A stretch of 25,340 nucleotides of DNA from Candidatus Nanoanaerosalina archaeon (GCA_022729275.1 JALDAH010000008.1:1-25340); one strand, 5' to 3'; shown: positions 15,233 through 23,360, counted from the stretch's first letter. The notes: generated by a model not told the origin, from the sequence alone. A program made the numbers and translations.

Positions 15233-17947
15233 TCAATCTTCAAAAACCACTTTGATCTCAGAATCAGGTTTAGGGATAAAATACGGCATACCCTTCAGAT
15301 CTCTTTCAACCCCGTTTACAACAAGTTTCTCTACAGGGTATCTAGGATGCGCTCTTAAATAAAAACGCCATTCCTCATAAACATTTATAGACCAAGAATC
15401 ATCAACTCCTTCAAATACCGTTTCTTTATATTCTCTACCATCATAGGTAAATATTGAAGTCTTTCCTTCTCCTTCATGAATAATATCTATCTCGTAGGAA
15501 TCCATGAAATCATCTATATCATGTACTTTTTTCTCGAAATCAACAATTATGTATATCTCTCCCATATCTTCAGATACTTCAAAATTACATACCCTGCTAA
15601 CACCTTCACATATATTTCCCCTAACACTTTCTATTTGATAATCATCATACGGATGGAAAATCATACGAACTTCTTCTCCAATTTGTATCTCTTTTTCAAC
15701 CGGTTTCTCTCCAATAGAATCTGAGAATTCCTCGGGACTACTCCACTCAACCTCACCAGGTTCCTCCGTGTCATCGCTAAAACCATAAACTTTGACTGTT
15801 CTAATATCCTCCTCAAATTTTGGTTTTAACTCTATATCTCCATCCATCTCGATAACATTGATTGGTTCTTCTGGTTTCTCAACATCTCCCTCCCAGCCTC
15901 CGAACTTAAAGCCTTTGAGAGGATTCGCCTTTATCTCTATATGTTCTCCAACAGAGAACATAGTATCTCGTAGCATAACTGAACCACCATACTCAATATC
16001 AATGTCGACCTCAAAAAGAGATTCGCCTGGTGTGCACTGCCTGTCCTCACAAACATAGCCCTCGGGGCACTCGTTCCCACATGTGCCACAGAACTTATCA
16101 TCTATATCCATATCAACACAGCCGTATATACTCTTTTTACCATCATCTTCCTCTTCACATAGACTTGGATCGTCTCCAATACCTGTTACCTCTTCAGGGC
16201 AGTATCTGGCAACATTATCGTAACAGTATCTTCCATGTATATGTCCTGATCTCTTTACAGGTGTCCCATCCTCATAATTATCACAAGATTCTCCTTCCTT
16301 GTCAAGATCAACCTTTGATCCTCCATCCTCAAACCTCACCTTGGCTTCAATATCTTCATAACCTATATCAACAGTACATTCTATACCATCGCAGTCCACA
16401 TCTCCCTCGAAACCTTCAAACATGTGAGTATCTTCAACAGCAGAAATCCGTATGTCAACCGTTTCTCCCTCTTCAAATACGTGTTTACCCTCTTCTGGAG
16501 TTGTACGTCCGTTCCCATCACCTGTATGAATTATTTCAAGAACATAACCTGTTCTATCAAAGACAGCATCAATTTCCATGTCTTCCGTAATTTCAAAAGA
16601 AATAGTCTGATCCTCAGAAATTATGTCTCCTCCCCATGCTTTAAAACTAAATCCAGCGGATGGAACAGCTGATATAACAACTTCATCACCATGAACGTAT
16701 CTTCTATGTTCTCCTGGAACCACAGAACCCTCGCCCTCAATGCTGAAATCTATCTCGTGTTCTATCCTTGCAAAATCCGCTGATATGGATAAATCATCGT
16801 CAATAACTACTGAAATTTCCTCTTCCATACTTCTCATATCACCTATCCAGCCCTGGAACTCAAATCCCTCTTCAGGTTCAGCCTCAAGTTTAACTTCCTC
16901 ACCTTGGTCAAAGACAAGTTTTTCACCATAAGCTTCACCAACTATCTCCTCATTATCTACAGAAATAGTTCCTCCTTCAAAAACATCGATTAAAAGAGTT
17001 GATTCCTCTCCCTCAGGTACCGGTAAGAAAACACCCACAACCTTCTCATCATTTTCCATTTCGATTTCACAGGTATTATCTGTATCCCGCAACTTGTCAC
17101 AAACACCTTCGGAAAGCCATAAAAGGAACTTGTAACCTTGCCTTGTTTCAGGCGTTATCTCAACTGTTTCGCCCTCAACTACCTCTCCTATAAACTTTCC
17201 TTCCTCCTCGACAGTTTCATCCCCATTAACAAGACCAAAAACCTGAGCTTTCGCACCTTCAGGCATATCAACAGTTATCTTATGTGTTTCAGCATCCTCA
17301 GGTACTTCAAGTTCCTCTTCTGCTTCTTCATCATATATCTCAAAGTCGTCCTCGTAAAAACCTTCCATTTCTCCATCCTCGTTGTAGATTCCTAGTTCCA
17401 TGTTATACGTTCCTGGGACTGATTCATCAGGTATCCTGAAAGATCTTTCTGCAGAAGCCATAAAGGTATAATGTTCAAGTTCCTCTCCAATAACAACATT
17501 ATCTAAATCATATGTCTCGCCCGAACCTGCCGAAATTCTATCAAGTTCGTAAAGGTGGCCTTCACAGTCCTCATTAGCTGTGCATATAAAATCATCGCCC
17601 TCAGGATTCGTTACAACAAATCTTATCTCAACCACAATTTCGACTTGAGATCTCATCTCCAAAGGCCCTATCTCTATCTCGTCACCTCTACAAACCACTC
17701 CCTCTTCCTCATTAGAAACACATCCTCCGCCCCCCGGAGCATGTCTTACAAAAGTAATATCTCTACTGTTCTGTACTTGCGGTCTCTCAATAACTCTTTG
17801 AGAATTATACGAGCTATAAATCAAAGAAATGGATAAACCTGCAAGGAATAGCAATGCAACAACGAAATAGATTAGATAATTTTTATCTGTAATCACAAAA
17901 AAACATTGTTTTACAGATATAAAAAAATAGACGCTGTAAACCTCCAT
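15233..17947 (-). CDS. Large membrane-anchored InlB-like repeat surface protein with a Cys-rich module
   Basis: A 904-residue acidic protein. A single membrane helix lies at residues 23-45, with the bulk outside the cell. Residues ~60-210 form an N-terminal beta-rich part with two cysteine pairs. Then come about seven divergent InlB B-type repeats, each ~70-80 residues, at about 222-310, 316-394, 397-464, 468-540, 644-712, 716-800 and the C-terminus; typical units read 'G-E-x-V-x-[IL]-x-A-x-P-x-x-G-F-x-F-x-x-W-x-G-D', for example EPEEGFEFQGWIGD and ANPLKGFKFGGWEGD. Between repeats four and five sits a module of about 85 residues with 12 cysteines (555-638), ending FCGTCGNECPEGYVC. Such repeats occur in adhesins and surface proteins. 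A role in attachment to a host or partner cell is inference. No sorting signal is visible. Confidence 0.8.
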   Translation of the reverse strand: MEVYSVYFFISVKQCFFVITDKNYLIYFVVALLFLAGLSISLIYSSYNSQRVIERPQVQNSRDITFVRHAPGGGGCVSNEEEGVVCRGDEIEIGPLEMRSQVEIVVEIRFVVTNPEGDDFICTANEDCEGHLYELDRISAGSGETYDLDNVVIGEELEHYTFMASAERSFRIPDESVPGTYNMELGIYNEDGEMEGFYEDDFEIYDEEAEEELEVPEDAETHKITVDMPEGAKAQVFGLVNGDETVEEEGKFIGEVVEGETVEITPETRQGYKFLLWLSEGVCDKLRDTDNTCEIEMENDEKVVGVFLPVPEGEESTLLIDVFEGGTISVDNEEIVGEAYGEKLVFDQGEEVKLEAEPEEGFEFQGWIGDMRSMEEEISVVIDDDLSISADFARIEHEIDFSIEGEGSVVPGEHRRYVHGDEVVISAVPSAGFSFKAWGGDIISEDQTISFEITEDMEIDAVFDRTGYVLEIIHTGDGNGRTTPEEGKHVFEEGETVDIRISAVEDTHMFEGFEGDVDCDGIECTVDIGYEDIEAKVRFEDGGSKVDLDKEGESCDNYEDGTPVKRSGHIHGRYCYDNVARYCPEEVTGIGDDPSLCEEEDDGKKSIYGCVDMDIDDKFCGTCGNECPEGYVCEDRQCTPGESLFEVDIDIEYGGSVMLRDTMFSVGEHIEIKANPLKGFKFGGWEGDVEKPEEPINVIEMDGDIELKPKFEEDIRTVKVYGFSDDTEEPGEVEWSSPEEFSDSIGEKPVEKEIQIGEEVRMIFHPYDDYQIESVRGNICEGVSRVCNFEVSEDMGEIYIIVDFEKKVHDIDDFMDSYEIDIIHEGEGKTSIFTYDGREYKETVFEGVDDSWSINVYEEWRFYLRAHPRYPVEKLVVNGVERDLKGMPYFIPKPDSEIKVVFED

Positions 17948-18068
17948 CTTAGAAGATTAAATCACAAATCTATACCAATCCGTTTTATATCTCAAAGAAG
18001 AAATCAAGAAAGTGTTCCAGATGTACAGAAAATGTTAATTTAAAATATAAAAAAGAGAAAAAGATTTT
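17948..18068. promoter_or_regulatory. Divergent promoters of the repeat protein and the pilin-like gene
   Basis: Minus strand: GATATAAAACG (17982-17992) is 35-45 bp before the ATG at 17947, giving a short leader. Plus strand: AATTTAAAATATAA (18037-18050) is about 20-30 bp before the ATG at 18069, as for a leaderless mRNA. The two surface genes may be co-regulated from this gap, but no shared operator is visible. Confidence 0.4.
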
Positions 18069-18572
18069 ATGGGTTTGAAAAAGGGTATAAGCTTCACACT
18101 CACAGTAATTATTGTAGGTGTTGTACTCCTTGCAGGAGCCATTACACTTCTAACAATGTTCAGAACAACTTTAATAGATAATATAGGGGTTATGACTGGA
18201 TTAAGTCATGAGGCACAGGTAGAACACAAATGCAATCAAATAATAGGCAACATACAAAGTTCTGTGTGCGAAAGAACAATAAACATAGACAAATTAGAGC
18301 AGGAAAATATAGAAAATGTGGGAGCAAGTGATATAGATGACACGACTCAGCTTAAATCAATCAGGTTTATAGGGAGTGGCACCACCTGTAATGACCTAGG
18401 ATGTTACTGGACCAACATAATAGACGAAGATTTTGATGAGAAAATGACTGTGACAGTCGATGGCGAACAGTATAACTGTGCAAACGTGAATTTCGTCGAC
18501 AACACTTGTCCAATCACGGAAAGCTCTTCATCAGTGCTTATAACCACTTTCAGCATAAGCATAACAGGTTGA
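18069..18572 (+). CDS. Type IV pilin-like / single-pass exported protein
   Basis: The 167-residue protein opens MGLKKG followed by a long hydrophobic helix (ISFTLTVIIVGVVLLAGAIT, residues 7-30). A short basic leader ending in Gly before a hydrophobic stretch is the layout of archaeal type IV prepilins cut by PibD-like peptidases, so Gly6|Ile7 is a plausible cleavage site. The rest is an extracytoplasmic domain with six cysteines (SVCERT, TTCNDLGCYW, YNCANVNFVDNTC and one near residue 55), enough for three disulfides. No pilus ATPase or prepilin peptidase gene is seen nearby, so an ordinary single-pass membrane protein is also possible. It is divergent from the large repeat protein. Confidence 0.55.
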   Translation: MGLKKGISFTLTVIIVGVVLLAGAITLLTMFRTTLIDNIGVMTGLSHEAQVEHKCNQIIGNIQSSVCERTINIDKLEQENIENVGASDIDDTTQLKSIRFIGSGTTCNDLGCYWTNIIDEDFDEKMTVTVDGEQYNCANVNFVDNTCPITESSSSVLITTFSISITG

Positions 18573-18703
18573 ATAAAAAAATAATATTATGGGAGAGAAG
18601 TTTTTTTACAGAAAACAGCTAGTCGAGCAGATATAGACATATGATATCATAGAGAACAGAACAAAAAATAAGATTAAAAAAATTTCTTTTAAAAGTAAAA
18701 TAT
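18573..18703. other. Intergenic gap with a 10-bp palindrome
   Basis: The gap has no convincing gene. A perfect palindrome, ATGATATCAT, lies at 18641-18650, about 55 bp before the next ATG, and AT-rich promoter-like sequence follows it. Confidence 0.3.
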
Positions 18704-19396
18704 ATGAAAAAGATATTCCATGTGTTTATCTTATCAATTCTCTTCATCTCTCTCGTGCAGGGAATTACAGGAAAACCTATAAACTTCAACGAGTTTGTAC
18801 AAGTTTCTGAGACATATGATGGAAATATGACCATAATAGTGGAGAGATCAAGTTTCAGTTTTATACCTTTACAAGAGGTTATAGAGGTATTCACGTTTTT
18901 GATCATTCCTCCAGCCCTGATTGTGGTGTTTTTATTGTTCAAAAAACCGGAAACCAATGAAAGCCTGGTTAAGCCGGACTGGAGAAAGATTGTTCTATTT
19001 GCTTTGCTCACAGTTATGCTGTTATCCTGGAGCTTCCAGATGTACTTTCAATATTATCAGACTCATCTAAGACAACCATTTGATTCACAGGTCGTTCAAA
19101 CGACAACTATGAGGATTAGCGAGTTCAGCAGATTAACAGGCGTGACCTATATATGGAATCTAGTTTCAATAGTGCCCAGACAATTAGCAGAAGACCCTGA
19201 TCCACTGCCAGAACCTCCAATCAACGGACCTATGCCTTTACCTGGGATCAGAAATCCTATACAACCAGGTATCCTAGAGTATCTGGGAGTTATTCTACCA
19301 GGGGCTTTAATGAACTACCTGTTGTCAGGTCTGGTAATAGGAGCTTACAGCAGGAAAAAAGACAGTCTGGAAAATCTTAAGGAAAAAATAGTTTGA
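18704..19396 (+). CDS. Hypothetical membrane protein
   Basis: The 230-residue protein is not recognised. It has a signal-peptide-like N-terminus (residues 4-20, cut near VQG/ITG), an extracytoplasmic stretch of about 40 residues, a hydrophobic helix at ~62-82 (VFTFLIIPPALIVVFLLF), a second at ~95-115, a proline-rich outer loop (EDPDPLPEPPINGPMPLPG, about residues 166-184) and a last helix near 195-217, ending with a charged tail. An AT-rich stretch (18670-18694) precedes the start. It may belong with the surface genes to its left, which is suggested only by position. Confidence 0.6.
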   Translation: MKKIFHVFILSILFISLVQGITGKPINFNEFVQVSETYDGNMTIIVERSSFSFIPLQEVIEVFTFLIIPPALIVVFLLFKKPETNESLVKPDWRKIVLFALLTVMLLSWSFQMYFQYYQTHLRQPFDSQVVQTTTMRISEFSRLTGVTYIWNLVSIVPRQLAEDPDPLPEPPINGPMPLPGIRNPIQPGILEYLGVILPGALMNYLLSGLVIGAYSRKKDSLENLKEKIV

Positions 19397-19432
19397 CAGA
19401 ACATCTAGTGTGTATCGACGAAACCCGTTTTT

Positions 19433-19442
19433 CTTATATAAG
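19433..19442 (+). promoter_or_regulatory. TATA box of fen1
   Basis: CTTATATAAG is a perfect palindromic TATA box 21-30 bp before the ATG at 19463, as expected for a leaderless mRNA. It is one of the clearest promoters in the window. Confidence 0.6.
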
Positions 19443-19462
19443 TTCAGCAGAAAAATCACAAC

Positions 19463-20491
19463 ATGGGAACAAAACTGGGGGATCTCATAGAATCGGAGGA
19501 AATAAGTTTTGAACACCTGTTTAACAAAAAAATAGGAATAGATGCGATGAACACTATCTACCAGTTTCTTTCTATCATAAGACAGAGGGATGGGACTCCC
19601 CTAAAGGATTCTCAGGGTAACATAACCTCCCACCTGTCAGGAATATTTTACAGGAACGCCAAGCTTCTTGAAAAGAACATAAAACCCGTATATATTTTTG
19701 ATGGTGAGGCACCGGAACTAAAGGCGGAGGAGTCAAAAGAACGGAGGAAGAAACGGGAAAAAGCCAGGGAGGAATGGAAAAAACTTAAAGAAGAAGGCAA
19801 ATTAAAAAAAGCTTTTAAAAAAGCTACTCAGAGTTCAAAACTGACTCCTGACATGGTGAAAGAAGCTAAAAAACTTCTTGAAGCTATGGGAATCCCTTAT
19901 ATACAGGCGCCTAGTGAAGGAGAAGCTCAAGCAGCTCAGATGAACAAAGAAGGTTCTATATGGGCTGTTGGAAGTCAGGACTGGGATTCTCTTCTTTTTG
20001 GAGCGGAAAGGTTCGTCAAGAATCTCACTGTGACCGGAAAAAGGAAAATACCAGGTAAAAAGAAGTACAGAAACATTGTACCGGAAAAAGTTGAGTCAGC
20101 TGAAGCTCTGAATCAACTTGGTATAAACAGGGAGAAACTTGTCTGGATAGGTATTCTTATAGGTACAGACTTTAATCCCGGTGGTATAAAAGGTATAGGC
20201 CCAAAAACCGCTATAAAAATGGTTAAGGAATACGAAAGCTTTGATGAACTTATGAGCGACGACAAAGTTGACTGGGACAATGAAAATGACCCTGAAAAGA
20301 TACTTGAACTGTTCCTAAATCCTCCTGTAGAGAAACAAATCAGTTTCGAGTACGGTAAACCGGATAGAGAGAAGGTCTTTGAGGTACTGGTAGAACAGCA
20401 CGATTTCTCAGATAACAGGGTTGATTCCACGTACAAAAAACTGGAGAAGTCTTTGAAACAGTCACAGCAGGACCTAGGAAGTTACTTCTGA
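19463..20491 (+). CDS. fen: Flap endonuclease 1 (FEN1/XPG family)
   Basis: Cuts 5' flaps during Okazaki-fragment processing and repair, in concert with PCNA and the ligase at 4970. The 342-residue protein shows the N-domain metal ligands Asp27 (IGIDAMNTIYQF) and Asp80 (YIFDG), and the I-domain ligands Glu152, Glu154 (APSEGEAQAA), Asp173, Asp175 (GSQDWDSLLFG) and Asp236 (GTDFNPGG), followed by the helix-hairpin-helix GIKGIGPKTAIKMV. The C-terminus QQDLGSYF fits the PCNA-interacting PIP box (Q-x-x-L-x-x-Y/F-F). The N-terminus MGTKLGDL resembles the usual 'MGv-x-l-x-d-l'. The length is normal for archaeal FEN1. Confidence 0.96.
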   Translation: MGTKLGDLIESEEISFEHLFNKKIGIDAMNTIYQFLSIIRQRDGTPLKDSQGNITSHLSGIFYRNAKLLEKNIKPVYIFDGEAPELKAEESKERRKKREKAREEWKKLKEEGKLKKAFKKATQSSKLTPDMVKEAKKLLEAMGIPYIQAPSEGEAQAAQMNKEGSIWAVGSQDWDSLLFGAERFVKNLTVTGKRKIPGKKKYRNIVPEKVESAEALNQLGINREKLVWIGILIGTDFNPGGIKGIGPKTAIKMVKEYESFDELMSDDKVDWDNENDPEKILELFLNPPVEKQISFEYGKPDREKVFEVLVEQHDFSDNRVDSTYKKLEKSLKQSQQDLGSYF

Positions 20492-20508
20492 GAAATCATT
20501 CTTTTACC

Positions 20509-20520
20509 TTATATTTATAT
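20509..20520 (+). promoter_or_regulatory. TATA-like box of the DUF4349-like gene
   Basis: TTATATTTATAT is 25-36 bp before the ATG at 20545, in the leaderless position. Confidence 0.5.
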
Positions 20521-20544
20521 TCCGACACCTCTATTTTATTAATT

Positions 20545-21480
20545 ATGTCATCAGTCGACAACGCAAGAAAAAGTATCAAGAATAACAAGGGGAAAACGAT
20601 AGGAATTGTAATAGCTGTTTTGATTGTTCTTTCCATTATTGGAGCAGTACTTACTATGTGGTCCGCTAGTTTACAGGATAGTTTTGCTGCTGACGGGGCC
20701 ATGGAAGCAGAAGCTTACAGAGGCCAAGAAGCACAAATGGACCGGAGTCAGTACGAGCAACCGGAGTTCGAGATCAGAACAGGTACTGCCAATATAGAGT
20801 CGGAGGATGCTGACTCGGATGTCTCAAGGCTTAGGAACGAACTAGACAGGTTCGAAGCAGATATAACTGATGAAAGCCGTAGAGAAGTTCTAAGAAGACT
20901 TTCATACACAATTAATGTCAGAGTAAGTAGCGAGAATTTCGACGAGTTTATCGAATGGCTCGAGGACACTTACGACGTAACCGAGACAGAACTACACTAC
21001 GAAACTGTCTCTGTCCAGGGACACACGAACGAGATAAGGGTTCTTGAGGAGGCTATGGCTATCTACGATGACATGCTTGAAGACATAAGAGCAAGAGACA
21101 GGCTTACCTCTGACGAGATGGAACTGGTCCATGATCTAACTGAGAAAAGAAAAGAACTTGCAAGGGAGCTGAACGAGCTTGGTTACGATATTGCGGAGCT
21201 GGAGGAACAGGAGCAGTGGTCCGAAGTAAAGATAACATTTGAACAGGATCTTCAGTTTTCTGTATGGCCTGAAGATGTTTGGGATGATGTAAGAGATGAG
21301 TTCAGATCCGGTTTGAACGAGCTGACGGATACTCTTTCGGTTCTGGCAAGGCTACCGATCGACATAATAAACATTTTGCTTGCTGCTCTGAGGTATGCAC
21401 TGTTCATTGTTGCGTTCCTGCTGCCTTTCGTGGTCGGAATCTTTTTGCTGAGAGGAGCTTACAGAAAGTTCGTCAAGTGA
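20545..21480 (+). CDS. DUF4349-like membrane protein
   Basis: A 311-residue protein with a membrane helix at residues 19-38, a large outer domain, and a second long hydrophobic helix at about 275-303, just before a basic C-terminus. The outer domain contains a beta-strand region (YTINVRVSSENFDEFIEWLE, then 'ETVSVQG') followed by a coiled coil (about 165-222) and a second strand region (WSEVKITFEQ). That layout is that of DUF4349 proteins: an N-terminal anchor, ferredoxin-like part split by a coiled coil, and a C-terminal membrane segment. Bacterial members often carry a lipoprotein cysteine, which is absent here. Function is not known; a stress or envelope role has been suggested for the family. 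A hairpin terminator follows the stop. Confidence 0.75.
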   Translation: MSSVDNARKSIKNNKGKTIGIVIAVLIVLSIIGAVLTMWSASLQDSFAADGAMEAEAYRGQEAQMDRSQYEQPEFEIRTGTANIESEDADSDVSRLRNELDRFEADITDESRREVLRRLSYTINVRVSSENFDEFIEWLEDTYDVTETELHYETVSVQGHTNEIRVLEEAMAIYDDMLEDIRARDRLTSDEMELVHDLTEKRKELARELNELGYDIAELEEQEQWSEVKITFEQDLQFSVWPEDVWDDVRDEFRSGLNELTDTLSVLARLPIDIINILLAALRYALFIVAFLLPFVVGIFLLRGAYRKFVK

Positions 21481-21491
21481 ATACCTTAAAA

Positions 21492-21519
21492 ACCGGGTTT
21501 TAACTCCCGGTCTCTTTTT
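21492..21519 (+). terminator. Hairpin plus T-run terminator
   Basis: ACCGGG (21492-21497) pairs perfectly with CCCGGT (21506-21511) around an 8-base loop, and CTCTTTTT follows directly. It sits 12 bp after the stop at 21480 and before the next promoter. Its GC-rich stem stands out in AT-rich DNA. Confidence 0.65.
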
Positions 21520-21569
21520 CTATGTTTTGCGAGTAAAAGTTTTATTCCACGAACCACAATCAAAAAGAC

Positions 21570-22400
21570 ATGGGGCTAGAGGAAACAATCAGAAAGATTG
21601 AGGACCTGGAGATACAGGGAGCTACTGATGTCGCGATTGAAGGTGTGAAAGCTCTCAGAAAAGAATACAGGAAAGATGTTTCTGAAGAAGAACTTGAAAA
21701 AGCTGCTGAGAAACTTAAAAACTCCAGACCAACAGAACCAGCTCTTTTTAACGCTCTTGAATATGTTTTGACTTCAAAGGATTTTAAAGGAGCATTGAAA
21801 CATTTCGACAGATCTCAGAAAAGTATATCGAAGAACGGCCTGGTTAAGTTCAGGGACGCCGAAGCGATCTATACACACTGCCACTCGGACACCGTTGTCG
21901 GTATAATAGAGAAAGTAGCCGGAAAAAAAGATCTGAAGGTGCACAACACCGAAACAAGGCCGTTGTACCAAGGCAGAACAACAGCGAAAAAGATGTCAAA
22001 CAAAAATATCGATATAACGCATTACATCGATTCTGCGGCAAGATTCGCACTTGAAAAATCTGATTACATGTTGATAGGTGCTGATGCTGTCAACAGAAAG
22101 GGAGATGTGTACAACAAGATAGGTTCTAGGCTGATAGCAGAATCAGCCGAAGAGATGAACGTTCCTGTTTTTGTATGCACTGATTCATGGAAGTACTTTG
22201 ACGGGGAAGAGATAGAGATTGAGATGAGGGACGGAAAAGAGGTTTGGGAGGATAAACCAGAGGAAGTAAGCATCAGAAACCCCGCTTTTGAGAAGATTCC
22301 TTCCAGGTTGATTGATGGATTGGTGACAGAGATAGGTGTTGTGTCACCTATTAGTTTCGAGAGTAATGTGAGAGATGCCTATCCCGACATATTTGAATAG
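21570..22400 (+). CDS. e2b2: Ribose-1,5-bisphosphate isomerase
   Basis: Converts ribose 1,5-bisphosphate to ribulose 1,5-bisphosphate, the middle step of the archaeal AMP route (AMP phosphorylase, this isomerase, form III RuBisCO). The 276-residue protein belongs to the eIF2B-alpha/MTNA fold. The catalytic cysteine lies in YTHCHSDTVV (Cys104) and the catalytic Asp in LIGADAVNRKGDVYNKIGS (Asp172), matching Cys133 and Asp202 of the Thermococcus enzyme as I recall them. NTETRPLYQGR (126-136) is the phosphate and sugar-binding loop, and the protein lacks the features of true eIF2B subunits. RuBisCO begins 2.7 kb downstream, which supports the isomerase call over initiation factor. A TATA-like GTAAAAGTTTTATT lies 24-37 bp before the ATG. 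Confidence 0.9.
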   Translation: MGLEETIRKIEDLEIQGATDVAIEGVKALRKEYRKDVSEEELEKAAEKLKNSRPTEPALFNALEYVLTSKDFKGALKHFDRSQKSISKNGLVKFRDAEAIYTHCHSDTVVGIIEKVAGKKDLKVHNTETRPLYQGRTTAKKMSNKNIDITHYIDSAARFALEKSDYMLIGADAVNRKGDVYNKIGSRLIAESAEEMNVPVFVCTDSWKYFDGEEIEIEMRDGKEVWEDKPEEVSIRNPAFEKIPSRLIDGLVTEIGVVSPISFESNVRDAYPDIFE

Positions 22401-22418
22401 AAAGGTTTTCTTGACGTC

Positions 22419-22557
22419 CTAAGAGTATTTGTATTTAGTTATAATTATGCACCCGAAACTGGTTTCATAACCGTCTTCAACAAATTCCAACGTTATTTCC
22501 AAATAACTTTCCATTAATTGATGTAGTTCGCTCTTTTCCACCAAAAATAAATCTCAT
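22419..22557 (-). pseudogene. Possible microprotein gene with a one-base frameshift
   Basis: On the minus strand an ATG at 22557 has a TATA-like TAAATATTTTTTC (about 22577-22589) at the leaderless distance. It begins Met-Arg-Phe-Ile-Phe, but the frame soon ends. Removing one base in the TTTTTGG run near 22542-22547 would join it to the frame from Val (GTG, 22541) through VEKSELHQLMESYLEITLEF and VEDGYETSFGCIIITKYKYS to the stop at 22419-22421. The joined product would be 45 residues with alternating acidic helix and beta strand, clearly more protein-like than random AT-rich DNA. It may be a decayed gene, a sequencing error, or a 40-codon GTG-started gene. No family is recognised. Confidence 0.35.
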
Positions 22558-22726
22558 TGCATCATCAAATACAAAAGAAAAAATATTTACAAAAACCAAA
22601 ATAACCAGAAAAACAACCAAAACCTTCTTAGAACCTACCAAAATTATTAAAAACTTTCAAACTAACCAAAAAACTACTTATCAGTAACAGGATACTAGGA
22701 AAAACCAGAATAAAAGTCTTGCCCGA
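22558..22726. other. A/C-rich gap almost without G on the plus strand
   Basis: From about 22560 to 22690 the plus strand is nearly free of G and contains recurring ACCAAAA and AACCAGAAAA words. Its left end should hold the minus-strand promoter of the small gene at 22557. No open reading frame or hairpin is convincing, and 22690-22726 is ordinary AT-rich sequence after the stop of the minus-strand Cys-rich gene. Confidence 0.35.
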
Positions 22727-23338
22727 CTAACTTACAATTTCACAAGGATTTGTCTCCTCATTATAAATTAGATTACTGTACCATGTGTCAATTTTATATC
22801 CGGATGCATCTTCAAGTTCTTGTAAATCACATGTTCCGACTCCTTTACCAGGCTCATCATTTCTGAAGATATGTTCTATTATTGCATCAGTCTCAGGCTC
22901 TTCACCATCATCCGAAAACATCTCTAGATTGTTATCTATATATTCGCACATTATATCTATACATCCCTCAGCATCAAGCACAAGACTTTGGTTACCGTCT
23001 CTAAAGCACTGGTGTTTGTTAAAACATTTTACACCATCCTGACAGAAAGAATTGTAACCCTGCTCATATATCTGTCCCTCTGCAACACCTGATTTATCCG
23101 CATCATATATAAAAGTAGCTCTACAGTAATCAAATGCTCTTCTAAAATAATCCTCTCCTGTCGCATCTTGAAAACTTTGACATTTAGATTCACACTCACT
23201 TTCAATTTCAGATTCATCAGCATAATTTAAAGATGGCTGACAACAGAATGTATTTAAAAACATACTAACAATAACCCCAAAAAAAATTAAAACAAAAAAA
23301 ACTAGTAAAACAGAGAGAAAAATCTTTTTCCTATCCAT
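22727..23338 (-). CDS. Membrane-anchored cysteine-rich exported protein
   Basis: The 203-residue protein starts MDRKKIF and has one N-terminal hydrophobic helix (about residues 6-30), which is an uncleaved anchor or a signal peptide. The outer part is acidic and has 12 cysteines: CC near the end of the helix, then ECESKC, YC, FCQDGVKCFNKHQC, GCIDIMC, TCDL and PCEIVS. An even number in an exported domain suggests six disulfides. No family is recognised. The frame opens two codons earlier with a TTG, but the ATG at 23338 is preferred because a TATA-like TTTTAAATATG (23361-23372) lies 23-34 bp before it. It is convergent with e2b2 and downstream of a decayed gene on the same strand. Confidence 0.65.
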   Translation of the reverse strand: MDRKKIFLSVLLVFFVLIFFGVIVSMFLNTFCCQPSLNYADESEIESECESKCQSFQDATGEDYFRRAFDYCRATFIYDADKSGVAEGQIYEQGYNSFCQDGVKCFNKHQCFRDGNQSLVLDAEGCIDIMCEYIDNNLEMFSDDGEEPETDAIIEHIFRNDEPGKGVGTCDLQELEDASGYKIDTWYSNLIYNEETNPCEIVS

Positions 23339-23360
23339 AATCAACAGATTAGGAAAAAGC

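Noticed and set aside
16030..16590. A 186-codon plus-strand open frame inside the giant repeat protein gene
   Set aside because: Its His/Tyr/Gln/Leu-rich translation is the antisense of acidic repeats; the repeat motifs on the minus strand are unmistakable.
15233..17947. CRISPR or DNA-level tandem repeats in the large gene
   Set aside because: The repeats are seen only in the protein; nucleotide copies are diverged and there are no spacer-like units.
18588..18635. A 15-codon frame starting ATGGGAGAGAAG
   Set aside because: Too short to support, with no sign of conservation that can be judged here.
21570..22400. Translation initiation factor 2B subunit
   Set aside because: The isomerase Cys and Asp residues are in place and RuBisCO lies nearby.
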